Assembly (NCBI RefSeq): GCF_017312485.1
Contig: NZ_BMBA01000001.1
Span: forward strand, 608,396-672,395
Length of the DNA stretch: 64,000 nucleotides
DNA from: Clostridium zeae
Lineage (GTDB): Bacteria; Bacillota; Clostridia; Clostridiales; Clostridiaceae
Direction of reading: 5' to 3'
Positions 27,417-35,429 of this stretch are shown one piece after another. The notes beneath the pieces were generated by a model. That model was given only the letters and a program-made list of their open reading frames with translations. It was not told the origin of the DNA and ran no database searches. Numbering within the stretch: position 1 is the stretch's first letter; the number at the start of each line of letters is the position of its first letter. A program made the translations under genes and the position numbers.

Positions 27417-28538
27417 TTACCATATAAACAATTCTTTACTTGTTAGTTTCCAGATGGCTTCAATAAAAAAGTAATCCCCATATATAATTGAAAATTCATG
27501 GTTTTTATCATGAAAAGCAGCTGTACATTTTTCCAAAATATTATCAACCTTCTCATCCCAGTTACAGCTTTTTTCATCCAAAGCTTTTATTAATTTAATA
27601 GCTGCCTTCTCATATATTTCATGATCTGCTTCTTTTACCTGCTTTGAGATTTCTAGTAATCCACAGGCAGCAATAGCAGCAGCAGTTGAATCTTCATAAG
27701 TACAATCCTTTGGCTGTCTGAAATCAACAGGTATGAGCCCATCATCTGGTATATTGGTAATAAAATAATTTGCTACTCTTAGAGCTGCATTCAAATATTC
27801 TTCCTTTTGGGTGTGAATATAACTCAAAACAAATCCATATAAAGCCCAAGCCTGTCCCCTAGTCCAAGAAGAGCCCTCTGCATATCCTTGGCCGCCATAG
27901 GACTTAACATATTCACCGGTTTCTGGATTAAACTCAACAATATGATTTACAGAACCATCTGGTCTTATAAAATATTTTTCTGCTGTATCTGCATGAAGGA
28001 CTGCAATTTGTTTGAAGCGAGGATCACTTGTTTCCTTTGATGCCCAATAAAGAAGTGGAAGGTTCATCATACAATCAATAATTGCCAAGCCTGTATTCTT
28101 GCTTTCACCCCAATCATTCCACGCTCTTATAAATGAACCAGCAGGATTAAATCTTCCAGCCATATTATTTGCCGCTAATATTCCTCTGTTTTTAGAAGAC
28201 AGATTTCCTGTTAATCTGTAATTTGCAATAGATGTAGGAAGCCACTTAAAACCATTATCATGATCTAAGCCCTGTGCCTCCATAAGATTTTTATCTAATA
28301 ATTTCTCATTATTCTCTGCAATCTCTCGGTACAAATCATTGTTTGTAGCATGATATAACTGCCACATCATGCCTCCCCAAAAGCCATTGGTCCACCAACA
28401 GAAATTACTTTTACCCATGTCGTCAAATCTACCCTCAACTGTTGTATAAGGTATGTTCTCCCTATTACGACTTGCAACAATCTCAGATTTCTTAATGATT
28501 TTCTCAAAAATATCCTCTACCCACTGTAATTCATTCAT
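27417..28538 (-). CDS. GH88 unsaturated glucuronyl hydrolase
   Basis: The 373-residue enzyme is a cytoplasmic unsaturated beta-glucuronyl hydrolase. It hydrates the 4,5-double bond left at the non-reducing end by polysaccharide lyases, releasing the unsaturated uronate. Family marks are CWWTNGFWGGMMWQLYHAT, LDHDNGFKWLPTS, GLAIIDCMMNLPLLYWAS (catalytic-region Asp) and SSWTRGQAWALYGF. GGGAGG precedes the ATG. It leads an operon with DUF2264 and lies downstream of an AraC regulator. Substrates could be glycosaminoglycan, xanthan or pectin fragments; no lyase or transporter is in the window to decide. Confidence 0.92.
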   Translation of the reverse strand: MNELQWVEDIFEKIIKKSEIVASRNRENIPYTTVEGRFDDMGKSNFCWWTNGFWGGMMWQLYHATNNDLYREIAENNEKLLDKNLMEAQGLDHDNGFKWLPTSIANYRLTGNLSSKNRGILAANNMAGRFNPAGSFIRAWNDWGESKNTGLAIIDCMMNLPLLYWASKETSDPRFKQIAVLHADTAEKYFIRPDGSVNHIVEFNPETGEYVKSYGGQGYAEGSSWTRGQAWALYGFVLSYIHTQKEEYLNAALRVANYFITNIPDDGLIPVDFRQPKDCTYEDSTAAAIAACGLLEISKQVKEADHEIYEKAAIKLIKALDEKSCNWDEKVDNILEKCTAAFHDKNHEFSIIYGDYFFIEAIWKLTSKELFIW

Positions 28539-28680
28539 TTACCCTTTTCCTCCCATAGCTTTTTAAAGGTTTAAAATTCTGGTGCTACTAAAGCACTGTA
28601 TTTAAATTAAGCATAGCTAAAATTTTTTATATAATAAATTTTGCATGCTTATAATACTTTATCTGTCATCTTATTCTATA

Positions 28681-29469
28681 TTATCTTGATATCATATTGT
28701 CCCGATAATCCCTTGGAGACATACTAGTAAACCTCTTAAACTGTCTTGAAAAATGAATATCGCTTTCATAACCACAATTCTCAGCAATGGTTCTTATACT
28801 AAGCACGGACTGCAAAAGGTAGAACTTAGCCTGCTCTATTCTTGCATTGATTACATCATTCATACAGCTTGTCTGAAAGGTATGTTTATAAATGTGCTGC
28901 ATATAAGATGGACTAACATTTAGCTCTCTACACATCCTAGTAATAGTCCATTTTTCCTGAGGATTATTATAAATTCTTGCTCTTAATTCTAATAATTTTT
29001 GATACAAAGGCTGTGATTTAATGAAATCGTTTTTATTGTACAGCTGCTCAGAAAGGCGATATAGTAGTATCTTCATATAATTGTCTAAAATATCATCCTT
29101 GTAGTGACTTTTAGAATGCATTTCATTAATGATTAAATTTAGGATTAAAGATAGGGCTGTAATATCATTTAAGATAACTGGTTTATTTAAGACAATTTTC
29201 AGTTCTTCAAAAGGAGGCTCTTCTCCCTCAAAATCAAAGTGAAGCCAATCATTTATATATTCACCACTTTTATTTCTATAATTTGAAGGTACATTCTTAT
29301 CAAATAAAACCATAGTCCCAGGAGGTGTCTCATATTCGTTTCCATCAATTGAAAAAGAGGTCTCTGACTTTGTGATTAATAATAAATAATCCTTACTACC
29401 TTCAACATGTCTTACCACGAAATTCTGAGGATGATGATTGTTGCACCCTCCAATATTCACCTTTATCAT
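28681..29469 (-). CDS. AraC family transcriptional regulator
   Basis: The 262-residue protein has an N-terminal cupin-like sensing domain (FVVRHVEGSKDYLLLI, then NEYETPPGTMVLFDKNVP). Two C-terminal helix-turn-helices follow: WTITRMCRELNVSPSYMQHI, then SIRTIAENCGYESDIHFSRQ and FKRFTSMSPRDYR. This is the layout of sugar-responsive AraC regulators. It lies 142 bases upstream of, and co-directional with, the GH88-DUF2264 operon, its most likely target. AGGAG precedes the ATG. Confidence 0.93.
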   Translation of the reverse strand: MIKVNIGGCNNHHPQNFVVRHVEGSKDYLLLITKSETSFSIDGNEYETPPGTMVLFDKNVPSNYRNKSGEYINDWLHFDFEGEEPPFEELKIVLNKPVILNDITALSLILNLIINEMHSKSHYKDDILDNYMKILLYRLSEQLYNKNDFIKSQPLYQKLLELRARIYNNPQEKWTITRMCRELNVSPSYMQHIYKHTFQTSCMNDVINARIEQAKFYLLQSVLSIRTIAENCGYESDIHFSRQFKRFTSMSPRDYRDNMISR

Positions 29470-29846
29470 ATATTTCTCCTAATTTAGCCAATTGTTCTTA
29501 TGCTGACTTATCATATAATCCATTATTTATTTGAATTATAGTTTTATTTTAACAAATCAGCTTAGTTTTACAATATCCTATTCCACTATAACTTAACATA
29601 TCCTGCTTTTTTTATCTAAGCTGCTTCTACTGCCTTTACTTTAATGCATTTTTCGCAAGGGCCTCGCAAAGTAGTTTTTTGTGATTTATTTGGTATATTT
29701 TTAGATAGTATCTTATATGGAGTGATTTTCTCAAGATCAAATGTACTATTTTTGTGGACAACTCACCGCTTAAGCGACTTAGTGGCATTAGTATGTTTAT
29801 TTAATTACAGATCTAATCACTCCAAATAAAGATTAACCTTATTTCA
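29470..29846. other. 377-base intergenic region upstream of the AraC gene
   Basis: The region holds the AraC promoter. A 61-codon plus-strand open stretch (29644-29829) starting MHFSQGPRKVVFC lacks a ribosome binding site and is not called as a gene. Confidence 0.3.
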
Positions 29847-30731
29847 TTAAAGTATCTGTTTACGAAACATCTCATCCAACATCATTATTTCTCTTTTTGC
29901 ACTTATAGCATGGTTTCCAAGTAATACATCAATAGTAAAATCATTGCTCAGCATATTGAGATACATATCAATAATTTCCTTCTCAGGCACCTCTCCCATC
30001 GACTTAATTTCTTTGGGAATTACCGGAATCCCTGCTTGCTCTACCTTTTGTAAGTTTTCTTTTAGCTCTGTAGCAATTTTAAATAGAGTGCTTTCACTCT
30101 TCGCTGTTTCTATATTCATCATGCCATCTTTGGTGTAAAAATGTTTGATAACTATGGCTGTGGCAGTATGTGAGATATGGAAGGCCTTAATATTATCTTG
30201 TATTTCATAATGTAGATTGGCTACTTCAAATATCTTTGCAAGCTCTTTTACTCTTTCAGTAGTCTGTCCATTTATTTCACCAAAGATGGTACCTTGATGC
30301 TTTGCTGTACCAAACTGAGCATATAGGATACCGTCCTTAAGGTCTCCACCAGCACCAGGAAAGCCAGGAAGCAACCTCTCTCCTACTATATCAAGCCAAC
30401 GGTCATACCCCAAGGTGTTAGTCAAGGTAATAATGTTTTTGCTCTTGTTATTCTTAATTGTAGACAATGCTGCTTCTGACTGATCATATCGCACTGGAAC
30501 AAATATAAAATCATAGATATCGTCATCTTCTAGTTTTCCTATAGTGTTAATAGCTATGTTTTTTATGGTACCGTTATCGTTATATAATAATCCGTCCTTC
30601 TTAAGTGTTTCCAGTCTCTTTCCTCTAGCAAGCAATGTCACATCTAATCCATACTGTGCAAACCTAAGTGCATATATACTGCCAACTACACCAGCTCCAA
30701 ATATCAAAATTCTTTTTTGTTTTATACTCAT
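29847..30731 (-). CDS. ketopantoate reductase (PanE/ApbA)-like oxidoreductase
   Basis: The 294-residue protein has the NADP-binding motif ILIFGAGVVGSIYALRFAQYG and the family fingerprint FIFVPVRYDQ in place of the usual VKAxQ. The C-terminal helical domain (AFHISHTATAIVIKHFYTKD) follows. True PanE reduces 2-dehydropantoate in CoA synthesis. The divergence of the fingerprint, the absence of pan genes and the TetR partner suggest a paralogue with another substrate. It is divergent from a TetR gene and two palindromes lie in the shared promoter region. Confidence 0.85.
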   Translation of the reverse strand: MSIKQKRILIFGAGVVGSIYALRFAQYGLDVTLLARGKRLETLKKDGLLYNDNGTIKNIAINTIGKLEDDDIYDFIFVPVRYDQSEAALSTIKNNKSKNIITLTNTLGYDRWLDIVGERLLPGFPGAGGDLKDGILYAQFGTAKHQGTIFGEINGQTTERVKELAKIFEVANLHYEIQDNIKAFHISHTATAIVIKHFYTKDGMMNIETAKSESTLFKIATELKENLQKVEQAGIPVIPKEIKSMGEVPEKEIIDMYLNMLSNDFTIDVLLGNHAISAKREIMMLDEMFRKQIL

Positions 30732-30849
30732 TACTATCCATCCCTTCAGAAAATTGTGGATGAATCACTCCGTGATTTATACTTTTAAACTTTCTCATCA
30801 GAATAAGTGAGAGTTTTCAGATCGAAGCGAGTCACCTATACAGTTATGT

Positions 30850-30863
30850 GTTGTTTAAGCAAC
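30850..30863. promoter_or_regulatory. TetR-type operator half pair, site 1
   Basis: GTTGT-TTAA-GCAAC is a near-perfect palindrome matching site 2 at 30926. It lies about 15 bases before a TATAAT (30878-30883) that fits the TetR promoter. Confidence 0.55.
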
Positions 30864-30925
30864 ATCTGTATGATAGTATAATAGTACGTCGTTCATATAA
30901 GTACAATAATCAAATCCAGCGAAAA

Positions 30926-30939
30926 GTTGCTTAGGCAAC
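30926..30939. promoter_or_regulatory. TetR-type operator, site 2
   Basis: GTTGC-TTAG-GCAAC is a perfect 5+5 palindrome in the TetR leader, 38 bases before its start codon. Confidence 0.55.
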
Positions 30940-30977
30940 ATAATTGGATATTTGATGTTTTAGAAAGGATTATATAT

Positions 30978-31565
30978 ATGGTAAATCAAGAAGATCCAAG
31001 AGTTTTGCGTACACGCCAATTAATAAAGGAAGCGTTTAGCACTTTATTACAAAAGAAAGGCTTTGATTCAATTACCATAAAAGATATCGCAGAAAAGGCT
31101 TCTATTAATAGAGCTACATTTTATGCCCATTATGAAGACAAATATGCCTTACTTGAAGATATCACAGAAGTGGCCTTTAATAATATGATTCCCGAACAAG
31201 TACTACAAGCTGAGGAGTTTAATTATGAAACATGCAGTCAGTTAATCTTAATGACCTACGATTATATTGTATCCTTTTATAAGACCTGCAGATTAGATTC
31301 AAAATCTATTGCTACGATTGTTGATGAAAAGATTAGAAAAATGCTACAACAGATGATAGAAAACATATTCTCAAAAGATGCTACCTTCTCTACGCAAGAT
31401 AACCTAAATATAAAAATTATTTCAGCCATGACATGCTCAGCTATCTACAGTGCTGCTTACACTTGGCTTAAGGAAGGTGAAAATGATAGACCAGATTTAC
31501 TTTTAGATATTGCTCGTACATATGTAATGAATGGGTTAGATTTATGTCGTATTAGTAATGTTTAA
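30978..31565 (+). CDS. TetR/AcrR family transcriptional regulator
   Basis: The 195-residue protein has an N-terminal TetR helix-turn-helix (RTRQLIKEAFSTLLQKKGFD, SITIKDIAEKASINRATFYA, HYEDKYALLEDI). A C-terminal TetR_C_7/DhaS-like ligand domain follows. ATG 30978 is preceded by AGAAAGGAT; the frame is open from 30927 but lacks a site there. The two GTTGC/GCAAC palindromes upstream make autorepression and repression of the divergent PanE-like gene likely. Confidence 0.92.
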   Translation: MVNQEDPRVLRTRQLIKEAFSTLLQKKGFDSITIKDIAEKASINRATFYAHYEDKYALLEDITEVAFNNMIPEQVLQAEEFNYETCSQLILMTYDYIVSFYKTCRLDSKSIATIVDEKIRKMLQQMIENIFSKDATFSTQDNLNIKIISAMTCSAIYSAAYTWLKEGENDRPDLLLDIARTYVMNGLDLCRISNV

Positions 31566-31582
31566 TAGTGACCTTTATTTAT

Positions 31583-31627
31583 GGGATTGGATTTATGCTA
31601 ATATATATTGAGTATAAATCCAATCCC
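31583..31627 (+). terminator. terminator of the TetR gene
   Basis: GGGATTGGATTTAT pairs with ATAAATCCAATCCC and is followed by TCTATTTTT. Confidence 0.8.
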
Positions 31628-31681
31628 TCTATTTTTCACTATAGAGGTAGAAGTAATAACTTAAAAAACAAACATATTATT

Positions 31682-32533
31682 TTAAAAATACTTTTCTAAG
31701 TCTTCCACAGACTCTAATTCAAATATATCAGTAGCTATAACATCAATGGTTGTTATAGGTAGTTTTTTGATTTTCTCCTCATATTCAGAAGGGATCTTCT
31801 TAAACTTCTTAGTTAATTGCCTGATTAGTAATTCAACTTTTCCTTCTCCTCTTCCTTCTTCTCTTCCTTCTTTCAATCCTTCATCCCTAATCATTTTGCC
31901 TATATCTGTCATACTAAAGACCTCCTTAAATCTCATTTTAGATATTTGATCTCCAAATTTATCAAACAATGCATACAATAAAGTCAGGCATTTCAATTTA
32001 ATTTCGCTATCTTCAATTGAATTTGCTAGTTCTATTCCTTCTAGGGTTCTTTCACTTTTACTAACTTTACTACTCATTAATGGAAGAAAACTCAATGTTA
32101 ATATATCGTAACTTGTTAGTTTTTTGTTGTTTTTAATTTTATTTTTTAAAATCTCAAACTTTTCGTCACCATTTAAATTTTTCATATAAAAGGCTTCAAT
32201 TTTATAATTAATACTTCCTGCATCAATATGTATTTCAGCATCATCAATATCCGCTGAGTATATGACCATTGTTCTTATTTTACGCCTATCTTTATAAAAT
32301 AAAGATGCATCATAATATAAAAATCTCTTTATGTCTTCCTTCTTGTCTGTAGTTTGAAACTCAAAATGAAGATAATTACCATCCTCTGTGTAAAACAAAT
32401 AATCAGTATAATTAGTTCTAATATCAACATTTTTTATCTCTGTCTCTGCAGGAGCAATTATTCTTGTGTCTATGCCAAAGAATTTCACTGCATTATCCTT
32501 AAAAAACTCCATAGCTTTTTTTAAAAACTGCAT
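31682..32533 (-). CDS. Rpn family PD-(D/E)XK nuclease with DUF4351, copy 1; original start frameshifted
   Basis: The ~283-residue frame is an Rpn-type (recombination-promoting nuclease/transposase) PD-(D/E)XK protein. The core TDYLFYTEDGNYLHFEFQTT has Asp, then E-x-Q; a helical part (ERTLEGIELANSIEDSE) and a C-terminal DUF4351 (LLIRQLTKKFKKIP to EDLEKYF) follow. The paralogue at 43236-44083 starts MDYNKIEDAVFKKAMEF. Here the same start (ATG 32555, good site) is out of frame because the poly-A run at 32516-32522 has seven A where six are needed. Translation may begin at ATG 32533, losing about ten residues, or need slippage. A LexA-like box lies upstream. Confidence 0.75.
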   Translation of the reverse strand: MQFLKKAMEFFKDNAVKFFGIDTRIIAPAETEIKNVDIRTNYTDYLFYTEDGNYLHFEFQTTDKKEDIKRFLYYDASLFYKDRRKIRTMVIYSADIDDAEIHIDAGSINYKIEAFYMKNLNGDEKFEILKNKIKNNKKLTSYDILTLSFLPLMSSKVSKSERTLEGIELANSIEDSEIKLKCLTLLYALFDKFGDQISKMRFKEVFSMTDIGKMIRDEGLKEGREEGRGEGKVELLIRQLTKKFKKIPSEYEEKIKKLPITTIDVIATDIFELESVEDLEKYF

Positions 32534-32611
32534 CTTCAATTTTATTATAATCCATACTATGCCTTCCTTTCCACTGCTTTATATATGATATTATTTCCAG
32601 TAGAAAGAAAA

Positions 32612-32635
32612 ATATACGAACACTAGTTCGTATAT
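32612..32635. promoter_or_regulatory. LexA (SOS) box-like palindrome upstream of Rpn copy 1
   Basis: ATATACGAAC-ACTA-GTTCGTATAT is a perfect 10+10 palindrome containing CGAAC-N4-GTTCG, the 14-bp core layout of Gram-positive LexA/DinR boxes. It is 62 bases upstream of the original start codon. Confidence 0.6.
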
Positions 32636-32675
32636 TTATTATATATCCATTCCTCCATAAACGTCATAATTGTGT

Positions 32676-32936
32676 TTACAGAATTATGGTTACTTCATCT
32701 CCATCTGCTGATGTAACTTCCACCAATTTTAAACCTCTGTAGCCTCTTAGATATTTTATGCTCTTTGCAAGTTCATCAAAATCTATGCAATCAATTATGT
32801 CTCTTTGCTGTTGATTAATATGCTTTCCAGACTTTTCTATAGCATAAGACGCTATCTTACATCCAAAACTTGCAATACTTAAAGGTATTGGAATAAAAAA
32901 TCTCCTACCTTGCTTTTCCCTTATATAAATTCTCAT
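32676..32936 (-). CDS. small basic protein, third gene of the DUF2089 operon
   Basis: The ~86-residue protein is not a recognised domain by name. Its C-terminus (GLKLVEVTSADGDEVTIIL) closely resembles the end of the gene before it (KIVDVTSENGDSVEISVE), so both carry the same beta-strand module. ATG 32936 was chosen because AAGGGG lies nine bases upstream. It is 69 bases downstream of the SHOCT-like gene in the same direction. A function with the DUF2089 regulator is inferred from context only. Confidence 0.6.
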   Translation of the reverse strand: MRIYIREKQGRRFFIPIPLSIASFGCKIASYAIEKSGKHINQQQRDIIDCIDFDELAKSIKYLRGYRGLKLVEVTSADGDEVTIIL

Positions 32937-33005
32937 TGCATATATCCCCTTCTGCATTCATTTTTCTGCACAGAAGAATTATTAATGCCTGTGCTTCTAA
33001 TTCTA

Positions 33006-33374
33006 CTATTCAACACTAATCTCAACGCTGTCCCCATTTTCACTAGTTACATCTACAATTTTGCCGTCCAGTCCATCACTTACAGCCTGAAGAATGGCCT
33101 GAATGTCTATATCCTCCATACCTTCTATCCCATCTATCTTAGGTATTCTCTTAATAGCGCCACCTATGGTTCTTATGAACTTAACAGGCACATTTATATT
33201 TACATTGTCACCATTTTGTGAATTAACTCTAATCTTTAGGATTTTATCAGCGTTAATTATTGCAGGAACATCACTTTTAGAAGCATATAAAACGTCTATT
33301 AACTCTCCTGCTTTCTGTGCATCAATTTTACCTTCTTCAAGCATCTTTAAAACTTTCATAATCTCATCATTCAT
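33006..33374 (-). CDS. SHOCT-like domain protein of the DUF2089 operon
   Basis: The 122-residue protein starts with a short helical SHOCT-like motif, EIMKVLKMLEEGKIDAQKAG, where short helices recognise partner proteins. A predicted beta-strand region (ILKIRVNSQNGDNVNINVP) and a similar C-terminal strand pair follow. The same helical motif, ending EKGEITAEQAINLLKK, closes the DUF2089 protein upstream. ATG 33374 is preceded by AAGGGG. Such proteins accompany DUF2089 genes in clostridia and probably act with them, perhaps in envelope-stress control; this is inferred. Confidence 0.75.
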   Translation of the reverse strand: MNDEIMKVLKMLEEGKIDAQKAGELIDVLYASKSDVPAIINADKILKIRVNSQNGDNVNINVPVKFIRTIGGAIKRIPKIDGIEGMEDIDIQAILQAVSDGLDGKIVDVTSENGDSVEISVE

Positions 33375-33396
33375 TTTATACAATCCCCTTTTCAAA

Positions 33397-33759
33397 TTAT
33401 TTCTTTAATAAATTTATCGCTTGTTCTGCTGTAATTTCACCTTTTTCAAGCTTATCAATCACTTCAGAACTGTTATCTTCTTTTTCTTTAATAGGTGCAT
33501 AACCTAGTGAAACAATTAGATCTTCAATTTTACTTCGAACTGTTGGATAAGATATTCCAAGTTCCTTTTCAACATCTTTTATATTACCTCTACATTTAAT
33601 GAAAACTTCTGCAAAGGTTAACTGTTCCGTAGTTAGGTAAGAAAACTTCGAAAGTTCAAAATCATTTTCAATAACAGTATTACATTTTTTGCATTGTAAT
33701 TTTGTGACTGTAAGCTTTGAACTACATACAGGACATCGAGTTAATACTTTATAAGCCAT
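33397..33759 (-). CDS. DUF2089 family protein (zinc ribbon plus helix-turn-helix)
   Basis: The 120-residue protein has an N-terminal zinc ribbon with CPVCSSKLTVTKLQCKKC (two CxxC knuckles). A helix-turn-helix that looks DNA-binding follows (CRGNIKDVEKELGISYPTVR, SKIEDLIVSLGY), then a SHOCT-like tail (LEKGEITAEQAINLLKK). This is the standard DUF2089 layout, a probable transcriptional regulator. It is first in a three-gene operon with the SHOCT-like protein (22 bases apart) and the small basic protein. Confidence 0.88.
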   Translation of the reverse strand: MAYKVLTRCPVCSSKLTVTKLQCKKCNTVIENDFELSKFSYLTTEQLTFAEVFIKCRGNIKDVEKELGISYPTVRSKIEDLIVSLGYAPIKEKEDNSSEVIDKLEKGEITAEQAINLLKK

Positions 33760-34305
33760 CTAAATCACTCTCCATAGTTTCATTATACTACCAATATTTA
33801 TAATTTCAATATATTTATTAATTTATTTTATATATTTTTATTTTTATATTAATTATTTTAATTTCAATATTAATTATATTTATAGATATATTGATTTTTA
33901 TATAGATATTCCAGATCCATGACTGTAAAATGTGTTAGAAAACATTTTTACCACTAAATTGTATTTTACTTGACTTAAAGATGTACCACTTTGATCCGAA
34001 ATCTACTTCGAAGTTTGCAGAAAATACAGCTTAAGGTGTGCACTAGATATTACTATAAAAAAGACTTATATTATGTATTAAATAAATGTTGTTACTACTA
34101 CATAAAAGGACAAGCTATAAAATATCAACATTTGAGTAATTAGGTTTATTTCACTTACACTAATTGGAGTATATTGAATTTAAGGATTAAAATAATACAA
34201 CTATATCTTGGCACCTAGCTTTACCTAAAGTTGTATATAGTTATTTATATAATTACGAACAGTTAAGTTAGAATGTGAAAATAATGCGACGTTTGGAGGG
34301 GTTAG
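33760..34305. other. 546-base very AT-rich intergenic region
   Basis: Positions ~33780-33910 are almost pure A/T with repeated ATATTTATTAATT-like words. GATGTACCACTTTGAT at 33978 resembles part of the dispersed repeat at 2735-2815. No coding sequence is seen. The region may separate the DUF2089 operon promoter from the phage-like genes. Confidence 0.35.
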
Positions 34306-34727
34306 ATGAATACTCAAGTAATGTTTAGTAGTGAAACTGATTTATGGGCAACCCCACAGGATTTCTTTGACAAGTTAAACGATGAATTCAATTTTGATTT
34401 AGATCCATGTAGTACACATGAAAATGCTAAATGTGAGAAGCATTTTACAATAGTTGAAGATGGATTAAAACAAGATTGGGGGGGCATACGGTGTTTTGTA
34501 ATCCTCCATATGGAAGAGAAGTTGGTAAGTGGGTAGAAAAGGCTTATAAGGAATCTAAAAAGGATAATACAAAGGTAGTTATGTTGATACCAGCAAGAAC
34601 AGATACAAAGTATTTCCATGATTATATCTACCATAAAGTAAGAGAAATAAGATTTGTAAAAGGTAGATTAAAATTTGGAGATGCAGTTAATGCTGCACCA
34701 TTCCCAAGTGTGGTCGTGGTGTTCTGA
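34306..34727 (+). pseudogene. phage-type DNA N-6-adenine methyltransferase (Dam family), frameshifted
   Basis: The first frame gives SSETDLWATPQDFFDKLNDE, then DLDPCSTHENAKC and DGLKQDWGG. The second continues with HTVFCNPPYGREVGKWVEKA, including the catalytic NPPY. The break falls in a run of seven G at about 34478; eight (or five) would restore the frame. Total length, ~140 residues, fits the small phage Dam family (PF05869), which methylates adenine in GATC or similar sites. The gene is either broken, phase-variable, or misread at the homopolymer. Confidence 0.85.
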
Positions 34728-34762
34728 AAATATTTGCTACTAAATGAAGGGAGATACTAAGA

Positions 34763-34912
34763 ATGGGATATACAAGCTGTATTAAATGTAACGCCATATA
34801 TTTTACATCTGACCAAGATGGAAAACATATTCCTTCAACAAATTTATTAATAGAAAATCACTATTGTTCTAAGTGTAGGGGTGAGTTTATTAGGAGTATA
34901 AAGAAAAGATAA
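34763..34912 (+). CDS. small zinc-ribbon protein
   Basis: This 49-residue frame starts with ATG ten bases after AAGGGAG. It encodes MGYTSCIKCNAIYF near the N-terminus and HYCSKCRGEF near the C-terminus, two CxxC knuckles 30 residues apart that would bind one zinc. It follows the Dam methylase remnant by 35 bases and is phage-like in size and context. No specific family is recognised. Confidence 0.65.
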   Translation: MGYTSCIKCNAIYFTSDQDGKHIPSTNLLIENHYCSKCRGEFIRSIKKR

Positions 34913-34952
34913 TTATTGTGAAAATATTACGAATTACAATGGAGGTAATTTT

Positions 34953-35171
34953 ATGGCAAATGGAATAATGGATTTTAATGAATTAGGAATCGCTTTCGTT
35001 AGTGATGATGTCCCTAAGAAAAAGGCTAAAAAGGTAGAAGAAGAAATGAATGAAATCATTGAAAAGTACAAACTATTGGCACAAAATGAATTTGATAAAT
35101 TTCTTGCAAAACTGGGACTTGAGAGTGTTATGGGAGTAGTTATTAAAAAAGGTGATTGTAAGATATGTTAA
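34953..35171 (+). CDS. small phage-like hypothetical protein
   Basis: The 72-residue protein, with GGAGG well placed before its ATG, begins MANGIMDFNELGIAFVSDDV. It continues with a lysine/glutamate-rich helix (PKKKAKKVEEEMNEIIEKYK), and ends KKGDCKIC. No domain is recognised. With the Dam remnant and zinc-ribbon gene it forms a co-directional trio that looks like a relic of a phage early region. Confidence 0.55.
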   Translation: MANGIMDFNELGIAFVSDDVPKKKAKKVEEEMNEIIEKYKLLAQNEFDKFLAKLGLESVMGVVIKKGDCKIC

Positions 35172-35429
35172 GACATACAATGTGACGCATTTCAAGAATC
35201 AAGATAAGTTGAAAAAAATGCGATGTAAATTTTGAAATTTAGAGTGCGAACAATGTTCTTTGAAATTTGAATAATGCAGTGAAGAAATTATTTTAAAACA
35301 CTCTTAGAGCTACAGTTTTCTTAGAGCCAATTGGTATCATATGGTATAATTAATGATAATTAAAACAGCATGGTGAATTAAGTCAAAGATGCCTGTAAAT
35401 AGTATAATCAGAGTGGAAGGATTGATATA

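Noticed and set aside
29644..29829. 61-codon open frame starting MHFSQGPRKVVFC
   Set aside because: No ribosome binding site, no recognisable domain, and mixed composition; most likely non-coding or an old relic.
34306..35171. A prophage
   Set aside because: Only a broken Dam methylase and two small genes look phage-like; no integrase, capsid, terminase, lysis genes or attachment sites are visible.
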